Positions 42,983 to 52,480 of a stretch of DNA of 64,000 nucleotides are shown piece after piece. Position 1 is the stretch's first letter. The number at the start of each line of letters is the position of its first letter. The stretch spans positions 4,092,001 to 4,156,000 of the forward strand of contig NC_020126.1 of NCBI RefSeq assembly GCF_000331735.1. The letters run 5' to 3'. The position numbers were made by a program, and so were the translations under genes. The notes beneath the pieces are model-generated. The model made no database searches. It saw nothing but the letters and a program-made list of their open reading frames with translations, and was not told the origin of the DNA. This DNA is from Myxococcus stipitatus DSM 14675. GTDB taxonomy: Bacteria > Myxococcota > Myxococcia > Myxococcales > Myxococcaceae.

Positions 42983-43444
42983 CTACGGATTGGGGGTCCA
43001 GCAGGTGAAGACCTCTTCCACATAGTTCGACACGTAGTTGTTGGCGTCGAGGACGCGGAATCGGAAGTACTTGCGATAGTACCTTCCGCCGGTGCGCAGC
43101 CCCTGCGTGCAATAGTCTTGGATTGAGGCGGTGCCATCGCGCCACGTGTTGTTCTCTGGCGCGGGACTCGAGTTGAGATCGTGAGCCCGTTGCCACTGGT
43201 AGCGATACGGAGGCACGCCATTGCTGGCGCTCCCGGAGCAGAAGACCTTGTTGCTCAGGGGATATTCATCTTCGCAAGACATCGTCACCGTCGGTGGGGG
43301 AATCTCGAGTTCGGCTTCCTCCGTGCCGGTTTGAGGCAATCCGCTCTCGTCGGGCATCGGTCCGCCACAGGCACTCAGCAACGACATGGCCGTGACAAGT
43401 ACCGCACCCGCTCGAGTGTGCTTGGTGATGCTTGAAGCCGCCAT
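42983..43444 (-). CDS. Secreted lipoprotein with Ig/PKD-like domain
   Basis: About 153 residues from the ATG at 43444, which has GGAGAG upstream; an ATG at 43456 is four codons longer. A lipoprotein signal ends with MSLLSAC, then a short linker leads to VTMSCEDEYPLSNKVFCSGSASNGVPPYRYQW, a pattern of Ig- or PKD-like beta-sandwiches, with four further Cys-Cys pairing possibilities (TQGLRTGG, EEVFTCW). Function unknown; myxobacteria encode many such surface lipoproteins. It is not in an operon with its neighbours. Confidence 0.7.
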   Translation of the reverse strand: MAASSITKHTRAGAVLVTAMSLLSACGGPMPDESGLPQTGTEEAELEIPPPTVTMSCEDEYPLSNKVFCSGSASNGVPPYRYQWQRAHDLNSSPAPENNTWRDGTASIQDYCTQGLRTGGRYYRKYFRFRVLDANNYVSNYVEEVFTCWTPNP

Positions 43445-43624
43445 GGGGCTCTCCATCGGTTGAGGGGAAGGCGGCCCAGTATCAATTGGATTGCATGAGA
43501 ATCATGGTTTCGAAAACCCGAGTGTCCTGGAGTGGACAGATGCGGCAAGTGTTCGAGCACAGCGAGGGACGGCGACGTCCCAGCCCCTGTTCACACTCGA
43601 GCCAGGGGCTGGAGCTTCATGCGC

Positions 43625-43786
43625 TCAGCAGTCGCGCCAGCAGAACCGCTGGCAAGGGGCATCGGGCTCACAGTCCGAGCAGCAGATGCCGGTCGCCTGC
43701 GTCTCGGGCTCCCTGGTGGTGGACGCGACGGCTGCGGTTGCTCCCAGGACAAAACCAACCAAGGTCATCATCACGAACTTCTTCAT
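43625..43786 (-). CDS. Tiny Cys-rich exported peptide
   Basis: 53 residues starting at ATG 43786, preceded by GGAGGGTGTCAC, an excellent ribosome binding site. An N-terminal signal peptide (MKKFVMMTLVGFVLGATAAVA) precedes a mature part of about 30 residues with six Cys: ICCSDCEPDAPCQRFCW and RDC at the end. The spacing suggests a disulfide-knotted small secreted peptide. It is too short for standard gene callers and lies inside a longer accidental frame. No modification genes are adjacent, so it is not obviously a RiPP precursor. Function unknown. Confidence 0.6.
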   Translation of the reverse strand: MKKFVMMTLVGFVLGATAAVASTTREPETQATGICCSDCEPDAPCQRFCWRDC

Positions 43787-43929
43787 GTGACACCCTCCGT
43801 TCTGACTTCGTTCATGGGCGACGTGAAGCCTCGCCCAGCATGGATTCTGGAGAGCCACTTCCAAGTCTGTCAATTCAGCAGGCGCATGCCGCGATGAGGG
43901 GCATGGGTGCATGATGACCGTCATGCCGG

Positions 43930-44530
43930 GCCTCTCGGGCGACATTGACCTCATGCCCCTCAATCTGTTGCGCCGGCGCGCCCTGCTCGCCGGTTGAAGC
44001 CACTGTCCACACGGATGACGAGAGCGCCGCCGAATCGGGAGCGCCTGCTGCACCGGGGTCGCGGCGGGCTTCTGGATGAGGGACACCGTCCAGTCCGGAG
44101 GCCAGATGCGTGGCCGGTACGTGGGGTCCCGCCGCCAGGCCGAGCCCCCGTCCCGCCAGCGAGGCCAGTCCGCGTGCTGTCCTTGTCGTTCGAGGATGCC
44201 CGACGTGTGGCTTGCGAATGCCAGGATGAGCAACGGGAAGGCGAGTCCGCGCCGTGTCCTGGCGAAGCGGTTGGCCTCGTCCGGCGCCAGGGCGGAGATG
44301 GCCAGGAGCAACACGAGGACGGCGGGGACGTAGAAATTGCGGCCATCGCCCCCACTCGGGAGCACGAGCTGTGTCTTGTCGCCCGAACCGAGTGAACCCA
44401 GCATGCACAAGATCGCGAGCAGGGGGCCGCTCACGGCGAGCAGCCGCACCTGGACCCGCTGCCGGTATTGCATCGCCCAGCTCCACGCGAGCAGAAGGAC
44501 AGCACCTCCTTCCGCGAGGACTGCTGCGCC
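43930..44530 (-). pseudogene. Remnant of a polytopic membrane protein gene
   Basis: The translated segment shows AVLLLAWSWAMQYRQR, LLAVSGPLLAILCMLGS, QLVLPSGGDGRNFYVPAVLVLLLAISAL, FPLLILAFASHTSGI and RIWPPDWTVSL, the C-terminal part of a membrane protein of the glycosyltransferase type. Upstream the frame is closed by TGA near 44550, and no start or N-terminal half is present. The frame then runs on without natural C terminus into the small-peptide gene. This is best read as a 5'-truncated decayed gene. Confidence 0.5.
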
Positions 44531-45153
44531 ACGGCAAGGCGCGGCCGCTCATCACCGCGGACCCCGCGGCGGAGCGCCTCGATGAAGTGATTCAGGCTCG
44601 GTCCATGCGTGCCAATGCATGGCACAAGGGACTGGGACCCGCGCATCGCTCCGGGCGTCCAGGAGGACCGGGTGAACCACACGCCTCGGTGCCCGGATTT
44701 CGAGTCAGACATGAAAAGGATGGCGGGATGCCGCGTCGCGCCAGCGCCAGGTCTGACAGTTCAGGACCCGTGTACGTGTTTTCCTGGGTGTTCAAAGACT
44801 TTCATGGAAATCCTCCAGTCCAACTGTCCCAGTCATCTCTGCCTTTCGCGTCCTGATTGAGAATATCGGGTCGGAACTCACCCGGTAGGTGAGGTGCGCA
44901 CGGAGGAATGGAATGGCAAAATGTGTTGCGCTTGGAAAGTCATTGGAGCTCTTCCATGCATTGTTCGTGAGCCGCTATTATTCGTCCGCGTGGCTTGTGC
45001 TGTTGCAATCCACCAGGGAGGGGGGCCTTGTGAGGACTCGTCAGCTGAGTACAGGTCTGTGCTTGGACGTCAGGCGTCGGAAGTCGAGCAGGGGGCTCAT
45101 GGTGCAATCACCGTGGATGCAGTTGCTCATCCACGAAACCGCGAGGAGGGGAC
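44531..45153 (+). other. Intergenic region upstream of halogenase 1
   Basis: About 620 bp with only short unsupported frames. The last ~20 bp (GCGAGGAGGGGAC) are identical to the same position before halogenase 2, giving both a strong ribosome binding site. The rest differs between the two genes, so separate promoters are likely. Confidence 0.45.
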
Positions 45154-46755
45154 ATGGACACCGCGATTCGTGAAGTGGTGATTCTTGGAGGTGGGACGGC
45201 GGGTTGGATGACCGCTGCGTATCTCCAGAAGGTCTTCGAGGGCACCGTCCAGGTGACGCTCCTGGAGGCAGCCACCATCCCGAGGATCGGGGTGGGGGAA
45301 GCAACGGTTCCCAACCTGCAACGCGTCTTCTTCGACCGGCTGGGCATCCCCGAAGACGAGTGGATGCGCGAGTGCAACGCAGCCTTCAAGACCGCGGTGA
45401 AGTTCGTGAACTGGCGCAAGAAGGAGCCCGGCGCGCCGGACAATCATTTCTACCACGCGTTCGGACTCATCCCGAACGTGGACAACATCCCGCTGTCTCA
45501 CTACTGGGTGCTGCGCAACGAAGGCGGTGAGCGGGTCGACGAGGGGGTGGATTACGCCTGCTACCGCGAGCCGCCGATGATGGACGCGAAGCTGGCACCG
45601 CGCTTCCGGGATGGACGGCCCGCGGTCAACTACGCGTGGCACTTCGACGCGCAGTTGGTGGCGGACTACCTGCGGCGGCTGTCCACGGGGTGGGGCGTGA
45701 AGCACGTCGTGGACGAGCTGTCGTCCGTGGAGAAGACGCCCGACGGCCACATCAAGGCGCTCCACACCCGAGGTGGCCGCGTGCTGGAAGGCGACCTCTT
45801 CGTGGACTGCAGCGGCTTCCGGGGCCTGCTCATCAACCAGGCGATGGAAGAGCCGTTCCTGGACATGAGCGACCACCTGCTGTGCAACAGCGCGGTCGCC
45901 ACGGCCATCAATCACGATGACGCCCGCTTCGGAATCGAGCCCTACACGTCCGCGATTGCGTCGAACCACGGTTGGATGTGGAAGATTCCGATGCTGGGGC
46001 GCTTCGGGACGGGCTACGTCTATTCGAGCGAGTTCTGCTCGCAGGACGAGGCCATCCGAGAGTTCTCGGCGAAGTGGGGGCTGGACCCGGAGAAGACGGC
46101 GTTCAATCGCATCCGCTTCCGCGTGGGCCGCAACCGGCGCGCGTGGGTGAAGAACTGCGTGAGCATCGGGCTGGCGTCGTGCTTCGTGGAGCCGCTGGAG
46201 TCGACGGGCATCTACTTCATCACGGCGTCCATCTACCAGTTGGCGAAGCACTTCCCGGACAAGGGCTTCAACCCGGTGCTGATGGACCGTTTCAACCGAG
46301 AGGTTGAGATGATGTTCGATGACACGAGGGACTTCCTGCAGGCGCACTTCCTCACGTCGTCCCGGGACGACACGGCGTTCTGGCTGGCGAACAAGAACGA
46401 CTTGAAGCTCTCGGACGCGCTGAAGGACAAGCTGGAGACGTGGAAGACGGGCCTCACCGTCAACATGCCGGTGTCGGGCGAAGAGGCGTACTACGGGAAC
46501 TTCGAGACGGAGTTCCGGAACTTCTGGACGAACAGCAGCTACTACTGCGTGTTGTCTGGGATGGGGTGGATGCCGGAGCAACCCCTGACGACGCTGAAGT
46601 ACCGGCCGTCCTCCGTGGCCCACGCGGAGGAGGCCTTCCAGCGCGTCAAGCTCCAGCAGCAGGCCCTGCTCCAGGGCTTGCCCACCAACCATGAGTTCCT
46701 CCAGCGGCTGCACCGCCAGAACGGCATGGACCTGGCGCGTACCGGCACCCGGTGA
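45154..46755 (+). CDS. Flavin-dependent tryptophan-halogenase-type enzyme, copy 1
   Basis: 533 residues, full length. FAD-binding GGGTAGWM lies at 12-19; the catalytic lysine is Lys79 (AAFKTAV), the signature WMWKIP at 274-279, and Glu346 in FVEPLESTG; Lys79 and Glu346 have the same numbers as in PrnA. It should install chlorine or bromine on an aromatic substrate with FADH2 and a separate flavin reductase, which is not visible nearby. Substrate is unknown: the tryptophan label is by family. It is 96.8% identical (17 differences) to copy 2 at 50634-52235. A strong site GAGGAGGGGAC precedes the ATG. Confidence 0.92.
   Translation: MDTAIREVVILGGGTAGWMTAAYLQKVFEGTVQVTLLEAATIPRIGVGEATVPNLQRVFFDRLGIPEDEWMRECNAAFKTAVKFVNWRKKEPGAPDNHFYHAFGLIPNVDNIPLSHYWVLRNEGGERVDEGVDYACYREPPMMDAKLAPRFRDGRPAVNYAWHFDAQLVADYLRRLSTGWGVKHVVDELSSVEKTPDGHIKALHTRGGRVLEGDLFVDCSGFRGLLINQAMEEPFLDMSDHLLCNSAVATAINHDDARFGIEPYTSAIASNHGWMWKIPMLGRFGTGYVYSSEFCSQDEAIREFSAKWGLDPEKTAFNRIRFRVGRNRRAWVKNCVSIGLASCFVEPLESTGIYFITASIYQLAKHFPDKGFNPVLMDRFNREVEMMFDDTRDFLQAHFLTSSRDDTAFWLANKNDLKLSDALKDKLETWKTGLTVNMPVSGEEAYYGNFETEFRNFWTNSSYYCVLSGMGWMPEQPLTTLKYRPSSVAHAEEAFQRVKLQQQALLQGLPTNHEFLQRLHRQNGMDLARTGTR
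46045..46559 (+). repeat. Near-identical tract shared with halogenase 2 (copy A)
   Basis: 515 bp matching 51525-52039 (offset 5480) with only two base differences, at 46375 and 46482; 46045-46374 is a perfect 330-bp match. The 5' part of the genes differs at many synonymous sites, which suggests recent gene conversion of this segment. Confidence 0.85.
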
Positions 46756-46766
46756 CAGTGGAACCC

Positions 46767-46796
46767 AGACAGGGGCTCGCTCCAGAGCCCCTGTCT
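46767..46796. terminator. Bidirectional hairpin between convergent genes
   Basis: AGACAGGGGCT and AGCCCCTGTCT form a perfect 11-bp stem with an 8-nt loop between the halogenase 1 stop and the end of the ABC binding protein gene. No strong U-run follows on either side, so strength is uncertain. Confidence 0.65.
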
Positions 46797-47854
46797 CAGT
46801 CCTCCAACAACCAGGGCGCGTACTTCCACGCCGTCTGGTGTTGCGCCTTGTCCGCGAACTGGATGTCCACGAACTCCTCGAAGGCCATCCGCCGGTTCAG
46901 CAGCCCGTGCTCCAGCATCAAGTCCTGTACCAGGTTGAAGTCCGCCTCACGCGGGGCCAGGGGGGTGTACTGCACCCGGTCGATGGGCTCCAACAGCGCG
47001 TGGCGCAGCAGCGCGGGCGGCTGGCTGTAGTAGTAGCGCCCGACGAACTCCGCCGCGTACTCGCGCTCCGCGCGCCCCTGGTCCAACCAGAGCCCCGAGC
47101 GCGCGATGCCATCCACCAGCACCTGCACCGCCTGCGGCCTCCGGCTGATGATGTCGTCGCGCACCACCAGGACACACGACATGTAGTCGGGCCAGTACTC
47201 CTTCGCGTGGAAGAGGACTCGGCCGAAGCCGCCCATCTCCGCCTGTGATGGATAGGGCTCTCCCATGGAGAAGCCGTCCACGGCTCCCGCCGCCAGGGCT
47301 CCCGCCACATCCGGAGGAGACATCTCCACCAGCTTCACCGACGACGGGGGCAGTCCGTGCTCCTTGAGCGCCTTGAGGATGATGAGCCGCTCGTCCGAGA
47401 ACCGGCTCGGGACCGCCACCGTCTTCCCGACCAGGTCAGGCACATGGCGCACGGGTCCGTTCTTGCTCACCACCACGGCGCTGCCGTAGCGATGCCCCAA
47501 GTAGACAATCTTGATGGGTACGCCCTGCGACCGCAGGGCCAAGGCCATGGGCGCCACCAAGAACCCCGCCTGCATCCGATTGGAGATCAGCGCCTCTTTG
47601 ATCTCCGGAAACCCCTGGAACATCTTCGGGATGAACAGCGTGTCGTCCAGGGAGTTGCGGGCGATGTAGTCAGTGACCGGACAGGCCAGGTGTCATGTGA
47701 CTGGGATGTAGGCGACGTTGAGCTTGCGCGTCTCCTCCGTCTTCCACTCGTTGCGCAGCGACGACCAGTCCAGGTTGAGCCACAGGTGCAGGCCGGAGAC
47801 CACCACCAGCCATGCGGTCACAGCCCATGCCACGCGCCTTGTCTGCCCTATCAT
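46796..47854 (-). CDS. ABC importer substrate-binding protein with in-frame TGA at codon 54
   Basis: 352 codons from ATG 47854, which has GGAGGTG before it and starts a membrane-anchor or signal segment (VAWAVTAWLVVVSGLHLWL). The mature part begins KLNVAYIPVT, then TGA (47693-47695), then HLACPVTDYIARNS in the same frame and on to the stop at 46796. Both sides are protein-like and of the NitT/TauT binding protein type (EALISNRMQAGFLVAPMALAL, DGFSMGEPYPSQAE). The TGA falls where relatives, as I recall them, carry Cys (CHLxCPVTD). It is either a nonsense mutation, a sequencing error, or a selenocysteine codon; the gene would be broken in the first two cases. Confidence 0.7.
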
Positions 47855-47879
47855 TGCCCACCTCCAGGACCCTTCGGCT

Positions 47880-48674
47880 TCATTCCTCACGAAAGCCCCA
47901 GCGCACCCAACGCAAGGACTCCATCTTCCGGATTCCCGTGTCCAACAACAGGCCGATTCCCCCAATGAGCAACATCCCCGCCACCACCAGGTCGTAGCGT
48001 TTGCCCGCATTGCGAGCATCCACGATCATGTACCCGAGCCCCGAGTCGACGGCGATCATCTCCGCCGCCACCACCACCTGCCACGACACCCACAGCGCGA
48101 TGCGCAGCCCGACCAGCAACTGCGGCATCGCCGCGGGCAGCAGGACGCGGAAGAAGAGCCGGAGCGGCGAGAGCCCGAAGTTGCGACCCGCGTTCAGATA
48201 GATGGCGGGCACCGTGGCCATCGCCCCCGTGGTGTGCAGGGCCAGCGGCAGGCTCGCCGCGAGGAAGATGAGCGCGACGGCGGCCTTGTCTCCCACGCCA
48301 AAGAAGAGGATGGCGATGGGCACCCAGGCCAAGGGGCTGATGGGCCGAAGGAACTGCACCACCGGCCCGAGCGCGAGAGCCACCATGGGGTAGAGCCCCA
48401 TCCCCATCCCCAACACCAGCCCCACCAGCACGGCCAACCCGAAGCCAAGCCCCACGCGCAGCAGCGAGTCGGCGGCATACCGGAGCAACACCCCACTGCG
48501 CATCAGCTCCAGCATCCCGTCCAGCACTTGCATCGGATGTGGGAACACCTTCGTCCCCGTCGCGCGCACAGCCAGAACCCAGCCCGCCAGCAACAACAGC
48601 AGTGTCACCGCCGGAAGCAGGAGTGACTCGGCGGAGCGTCGCGCGAGGGGGCCCGGGTCAGATGTGGTGGGCAA
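47880..48674 (-). CDS. ABC importer permease (NitT/TauT type), first copy
   Basis: About 264 residues from TTG 48674, which overlaps the ATPase stop by 17 nt; the upstream in-frame codons to 48749 lie in the ATPase gene. Six hydrophobic helices are visible and the coupling-helix EAA motif is partly seen in LRLFFRVLLPAAMPQLLVGLRIAL. The end ARNAGKRYDLVVAGMLLIGGIGLLLDTGIRKME is family-typical. With the second permease it would form the membrane channel of the importer. The next gene, the binding protein, is 25 nt downstream. Confidence 0.85.
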   Translation of the reverse strand: MPTTSDPGPLARRSAESLLLPAVTLLLLLAGWVLAVRATGTKVFPHPMQVLDGMLELMRSGVLLRYAADSLLRVGLGFGLAVLVGLVLGMGMGLYPMVALALGPVVQFLRPISPLAWVPIAILFFGVGDKAAVALIFLAASLPLALHTTGAMATVPAIYLNAGRNFGLSPLRLFFRVLLPAAMPQLLVGLRIALWVSWQVVVAAEMIAVDSGLGYMIVDARNAGKRYDLVVAGMLLIGGIGLLLDTGIRKMESLRWVRWGFREE

Positions 48675-49455
48675 GGCCAATCTCCCCCAACAGGCTGTCC
48701 CGCAGCTCCAGGTAGCGCGCGGAGCTGATGTCCCTGGGGCGCGGAACATCCACCTCCACGATGCGCCGCACCTTCCCGGGCTTCGCCGACATCACCACCA
48801 CCCGGTCCGCCAGCTGCAAAGCCTCCTCGATGTCGTGCGTGACGAAGAGCACCGTCTTGCGCTCCGCCTCCCACAAGCGCAGGAGCTCTGATCGCATCGA
48901 ATGCCGGGTGATGGAGTCGAGCGCCCCGAAGGGCTCATCCAGGTAGAGCACCTCGGGGTTCGCCGCCAGCGCTCGAGCGACCTCCACGCGCTGCTTCATC
49001 CCTCCCGACAGCTCGTGTGGCCAGGCCTGCTCGAAGCCTGTCAGCCCCACCATCTTCACGTAGTGCGCCACCCGCTCGCGCCGCTGTGCCTCGGTCAGCT
49101 TGAACAGCCCGAACGCGATGTTCCCCTCCACCGTCAGCCAGGGGAAGACACCTCGCTCCTGGAAGACGAAGATGCGGCGCGGGTCCGGTCCGCTCACCCG
49201 CTCTCCGCGAAAATGCACCGCGCCGGAGGTGGGCTCGAGGAATCCTCCCACGACGTTGAGCAGCGTGGACTTGCCGCAGCCGGAGGGGCCCAACAGGCAG
49301 ACGAACTCGCCCTCGTACACATCCAGGTTCACCCGCTCCAACACGGTCAGCTCTCGCGTGGGCGTGTTGAAGCGGACGTGGATGTCGCGAATGCTCAGGG
49401 CCACCTGGCGCGCAGACGGCGGTGCCACGGGGACGAGGACGTTGGCGGGCTTCAC
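48658..49455 (-). CDS. ABC importer ATPase (NitT/TauT type)
   Basis: 265 residues with all motifs: Walker A GPSGCGKST (56-64), Q-loop FVFQERGVFPW, signature LSGGMKQR, Walker B VLYLDEPFGALD and switch VTHD. The protein powers uptake of small anions such as nitrate, sulfonates or related compounds. It ends where the first permease begins and lies one base after the second permease's stop. The arrangement permease-ATPase-permease-binding protein forms one minus-strand operon. Confidence 0.93.
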   Translation of the reverse strand: MKPANVLVPVAPPSARQVALSIRDIHVRFNTPTRELTVLERVNLDVYEGEFVCLLGPSGCGKSTLLNVVGGFLEPTSGAVHFRGERVSGPDPRRIFVFQERGVFPWLTVEGNIAFGLFKLTEAQRRERVAHYVKMVGLTGFEQAWPHELSGGMKQRVEVARALAANPEVLYLDEPFGALDSITRHSMRSELLRLWEAERKTVLFVTHDIEEALQLADRVVVMSAKPGKVRRIVEVDVPRPRDISSARYLELRDSLLGEIGLAHHI

Positions 49456-49456
49456 G

Positions 49457-50266
49457 TCAGTTCCTCCCCATCCAGCGGAAGCGGGACGTGGACGAGGAGG
49501 GCGCTGGCGCCGGGAAGCCCCAGCTCAGCGCGGGAATCCGCTCCATCGAGCGCAGGAGCGCATCCAGCCCCAGGCCCACGGCGCCAATCAACACCATGCC
49601 CGCCACCACCAGGTCGTAGCGATTGCCTGCGTTCCTCGCATCCAGGATGAGGAACCCCAGGCCCGAGTTGACAGCCATCATCTCCGCCATCACCACCACC
49701 ATCCACGCCACGCCCAAGGTCTGCCTCAGGCTTGTCAATAATTGCGGCAACAGCGAGGGCCACACGACACGTCTCATCAATCCCAGCGTGGACAGCCCGA
49801 AGTTTCGGCCCGCGTTGAGATGGACGGACAGCACCTTGCGCACCCCCAGGAGGGTGTTGACCATCAGCGGCCCGAAGCAGGCCATGAAGATGATGAAGAT
49901 GGCGGAGAGGTCACCCACCCCACACCAGAGAATGGCCAGGGGCGTCCATGCCAGCGAGCTGATGGGCCGCAGCAACTGGAGCACCGGCCCCAGCGCCCGC
50001 TCGGCCCGAGGCGACCAGCCCAGCCAGATGCCCAACGGGATGGCGATGACCCCCGCCCACAACAGCCCCCACGTCACCCGGAAGAGCGAGGCCACCGTGA
50101 ACCGCACCAGCCGGCCGTCCATCGCCAACTGCCCCAACGACACGACGACCTGCCAGGGCGAGGGCATCAACGGCGCCTTGCCGGCCTGGACCGCGAGCCC
50201 CCACAGGGCCAGCAACACCACGACCACCCCCCCAGGCAATACGCAGCGAGTCATCCGTGGGCCCAT
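49457..50266 (-). CDS. ABC importer permease (NitT/TauT type), second copy
   Basis: 269 residues, first gene of the importer operon. Six transmembrane helices and the segments FRVTWGLLWAGVIAIPLGIWLG, LRPISSLAWTPLAILWCGVGD, MRRVVWPSLLPQLLTSLRQTL (EAA loop) are typical. It is clearly a paralogue of the permease at 47880-48674 (for example HLNAGRNFGLS and DARNAGNRYDLVVAGM shared with small changes), so the channel is probably a heterodimer that arose by duplication. Divergent from halogenase 2 with a 367-bp shared control region. Confidence 0.88.
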   Translation of the reverse strand: MGPRMTRCVLPGGVVVVLLALWGLAVQAGKAPLMPSPWQVVVSLGQLAMDGRLVRFTVASLFRVTWGLLWAGVIAIPLGIWLGWSPRAERALGPVLQLLRPISSLAWTPLAILWCGVGDLSAIFIIFMACFGPLMVNTLLGVRKVLSVHLNAGRNFGLSTLGLMRRVVWPSLLPQLLTSLRQTLGVAWMVVVMAEMMAVNSGLGFLILDARNAGNRYDLVVAGMVLIGAVGLGLDALLRSMERIPALSWGFPAPAPSSSTSRFRWMGRN

Positions 50267-50633
50267 GGCTTGAGCTCGAGTCTCTCCATCGCGGAGTCCG
50301 AGGTGTGACCGCCCCTCGAGGCACTGAAATCAAGACATGTATCGCCGCTGGGTCGAGGGTCGCAGTCCACCCCGTGGCACGCATCGCCCGGCGAAAAGAA
50401 ATGAGAACGCGTGCCCGCTGTGTGAGCACGCTGGACCCTTCCGGTCATTCCGCTCGAACCGCTAAAATGTGTCTCCATGGCTGGCTGACGCGGGCCAAGA
50501 GCGAACAATGTGACTGCCAGTCACTTGAGGACAGGCCCGTATCTCAGGAATAGGAACCAAAGGTTCAGTAGCGAGCACAGGGTCCAATCATCGCGGGCGT
50601 GATTGCACGTCCGCACATGCGCGAGGAGGGGAC
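50267..50633 (+). other. Divergent intergenic region, importer and halogenase 2
   Basis: 367 bp without a gene. It must hold the leftward importer promoter and the rightward halogenase 2 promoter. The only recognisable element is the GCGAGGAGGGGAC ribosome binding site before halogenase 2. I see no strong operator palindrome. Confidence 0.45.
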
Positions 50634-52235
50634 ATGGACACCGCGATTCGTGAAGTGGTGATTCTCGGGGGTGGGACGGCGGGGTGGATGACGGCGGCGT
50701 ACCTTCAGAAGGTCTTCGAGGGGACCGTCCAGGTGACGCTCCTGGAGGCAGCCACCATTCCGCGGATTGGGGTGGGGGAGGCGACGGTCCCCAATCTGCA
50801 ACGCGTCTTCTTCGACCGGCTGGGCATCCCCGAGAACGAGTGGATGCGCGAGTGCAACGCCGCGTTCAAGACGGCGGTGAAGTTCGTCAACTGGCGCAAG
50901 AAGGAGCCGGGGGCGCCGGACAATCACTTCTACCACGCGTTCGGGCTCATCCCGAACGTGGACAACATCCCCCTGTCTCACTACTGGGTGCTGCGCAACG
51001 AGGGGCGGGCAACGCCTGACGAGCAGGTGGATTACGCGTGCTATCGCGAGCCGCCGATGATGGACGCGAAGCTGGCGCCGCGCTTCCGGGATGGACGGCC
51101 CGCGGTGAACTACGCGTGGCACTTCGACGCGCAGTTGGTGGCGGACTACCTGAGGAGGCTCTCGACAGGGTGGGGCGTGAAGCACGTGGTGGACGAGCTG
51201 GCGTCCGTGGAGAAGACGCCGGACGGACACATCAAGGCGCTGCACACGAAGGGAGGTCGGGTGTTGGGAGGAGACCTCTTCGTGGATTGCAGCGGCTTCC
51301 GGGGCCTGCTCATCAACCAGGCGATGGAAGAGCCCTTCCTGGACATGAGCGACCACCTGCTGTGCAACAGCGCGGTGGCGACAGCCATCGAGCATGACGA
51401 CGCGAAGCACGGCATCGAGCCGTACACGTCGGCGATAGCGTCGAAGCACGGGTGGATGTGGAAGATTCCGATGCTGGGGCGCTTCGGGACGGGCTACGTG
51501 TACTCGAGCGAGTTCTGCTCGCAAGACGAGGCCATCCGAGAGTTCTCGGCGAAGTGGGGGCTGGACCCGGAGAAGACGGCGTTCAATCGCATCCGCTTCC
51601 GCGTGGGCCGCAACCGGCGCGCGTGGGTGAAGAACTGCGTGAGCATCGGGCTGGCGTCGTGCTTCGTGGAGCCGCTGGAGTCGACGGGCATCTACTTCAT
51701 CACGGCGTCCATCTACCAGTTGGCGAAGCACTTCCCGGACAAGGGCTTCAACCCGGTGCTGATGGACCGTTTCAACCGAGAGGTTGAGATGATGTTCGAT
51801 GACACGAGGGACTTCCTGCAGGCGCACTTCCTCACGTCGTCCCGGGACGACACGCCGTTCTGGCTGGCGAACAAGAACGACTTGAAGCTCTCGGACGCGC
51901 TGAAGGACAAGCTGGAGACGTGGAAGACGGGCCTCACCGTCAACATGCCGGTGTCGGGCGAGGAGGCGTACTACGGGAACTTCGAGACGGAGTTCCGGAA
52001 CTTCTGGACGAACAGCAGCTACTACTGCGTGTTGTCTGGAATGGGGTGGATGCCGGAGCAGCCGTTGACGACGCTGAAGTACCGGCCGTCGTCGGTGGCG
52101 CACGCGGAGGAGGCGTTCCAGCGCGTGAAGCTCCAGCAGCAGGCGTTGCTCCAGGGCCTGCCCACCAACCACGAGTTCCTCCAGCGGTTGCACCGCAAGA
52201 ACGGCATGGACCTGGCCGCGACGGGCACGGGGTGA
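50634..52235 (+). CDS. Flavin-dependent tryptophan-halogenase-type enzyme, copy 2
   Basis: 533 residues, full length, with GGGTAGWM (12-19), Lys79, WMWKIP (274-279) and Glu346 all intact, so it should be active. Seventeen residues differ from copy 1; five of them cluster in one loop at about residues 125-131 (RATPDEQ instead of GERVDEG), a surface likely to touch the substrate or flavin exchange path. Both copies run rightward with the ABC importer between them on the other strand. No flavin reductase or scaffold synthase gene is in the window next to them. Substrate unknown. Confidence 0.92.
   Translation: MDTAIREVVILGGGTAGWMTAAYLQKVFEGTVQVTLLEAATIPRIGVGEATVPNLQRVFFDRLGIPENEWMRECNAAFKTAVKFVNWRKKEPGAPDNHFYHAFGLIPNVDNIPLSHYWVLRNEGRATPDEQVDYACYREPPMMDAKLAPRFRDGRPAVNYAWHFDAQLVADYLRRLSTGWGVKHVVDELASVEKTPDGHIKALHTKGGRVLGGDLFVDCSGFRGLLINQAMEEPFLDMSDHLLCNSAVATAIEHDDAKHGIEPYTSAIASKHGWMWKIPMLGRFGTGYVYSSEFCSQDEAIREFSAKWGLDPEKTAFNRIRFRVGRNRRAWVKNCVSIGLASCFVEPLESTGIYFITASIYQLAKHFPDKGFNPVLMDRFNREVEMMFDDTRDFLQAHFLTSSRDDTPFWLANKNDLKLSDALKDKLETWKTGLTVNMPVSGEEAYYGNFETEFRNFWTNSSYYCVLSGMGWMPEQPLTTLKYRPSSVAHAEEAFQRVKLQQQALLQGLPTNHEFLQRLHRKNGMDLAATGTG
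51525..52039 (+). repeat. Near-identical tract shared with halogenase 1 (copy B)
   Basis: Partner of 46045-46559; two base differences in 515 bp, at 51855 and 51962. See that entry for the contrast with the diverged 5' part. Confidence 0.85.
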
Positions 52236-52480
52236 GTGCTCGCCTGCTTCACCCCAGTCCCTAGGAATCCGAGAGAGCGCCGTTTCCGCCGGATGTCCGG
52301 CGACTCGGCGCGCGGATTCGTCACGGCGTGCTGCTTCAGGGTCGAATTGGCGCCCGCATCTGGCTATAGAGGCGGAACGAACATTCGTTAAGTTCGTCCG
52401 CCCATCTCGGCCCTGCTGGGAGTAGTCCCCTGAAGCACTCGTACGTCCTGGTCTTCCCCCGCTACACCGTCCACTGGGTC

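Noticed and set aside
43625-44473. One continuous 282-residue protein
   Set aside because: The frame joins a decayed membrane-protein tail to an independent signal-peptide gene with its own strong ribosome binding site, so it was split.
45127-46713. Long antisense frames over both halogenase genes (also 50565-52193)
   Set aside because: They are produced by the strong third-position GC bias; the plus-strand proteins have complete catalytic motifs and ribosome binding sites.
47644-47695. A SECIS hairpin after the TGA
   Set aside because: GGTC occurs at a plausible distance, but I can only draw short, interrupted pairing (GTC/GAC, GGC/GCC); not enough to call a feature.
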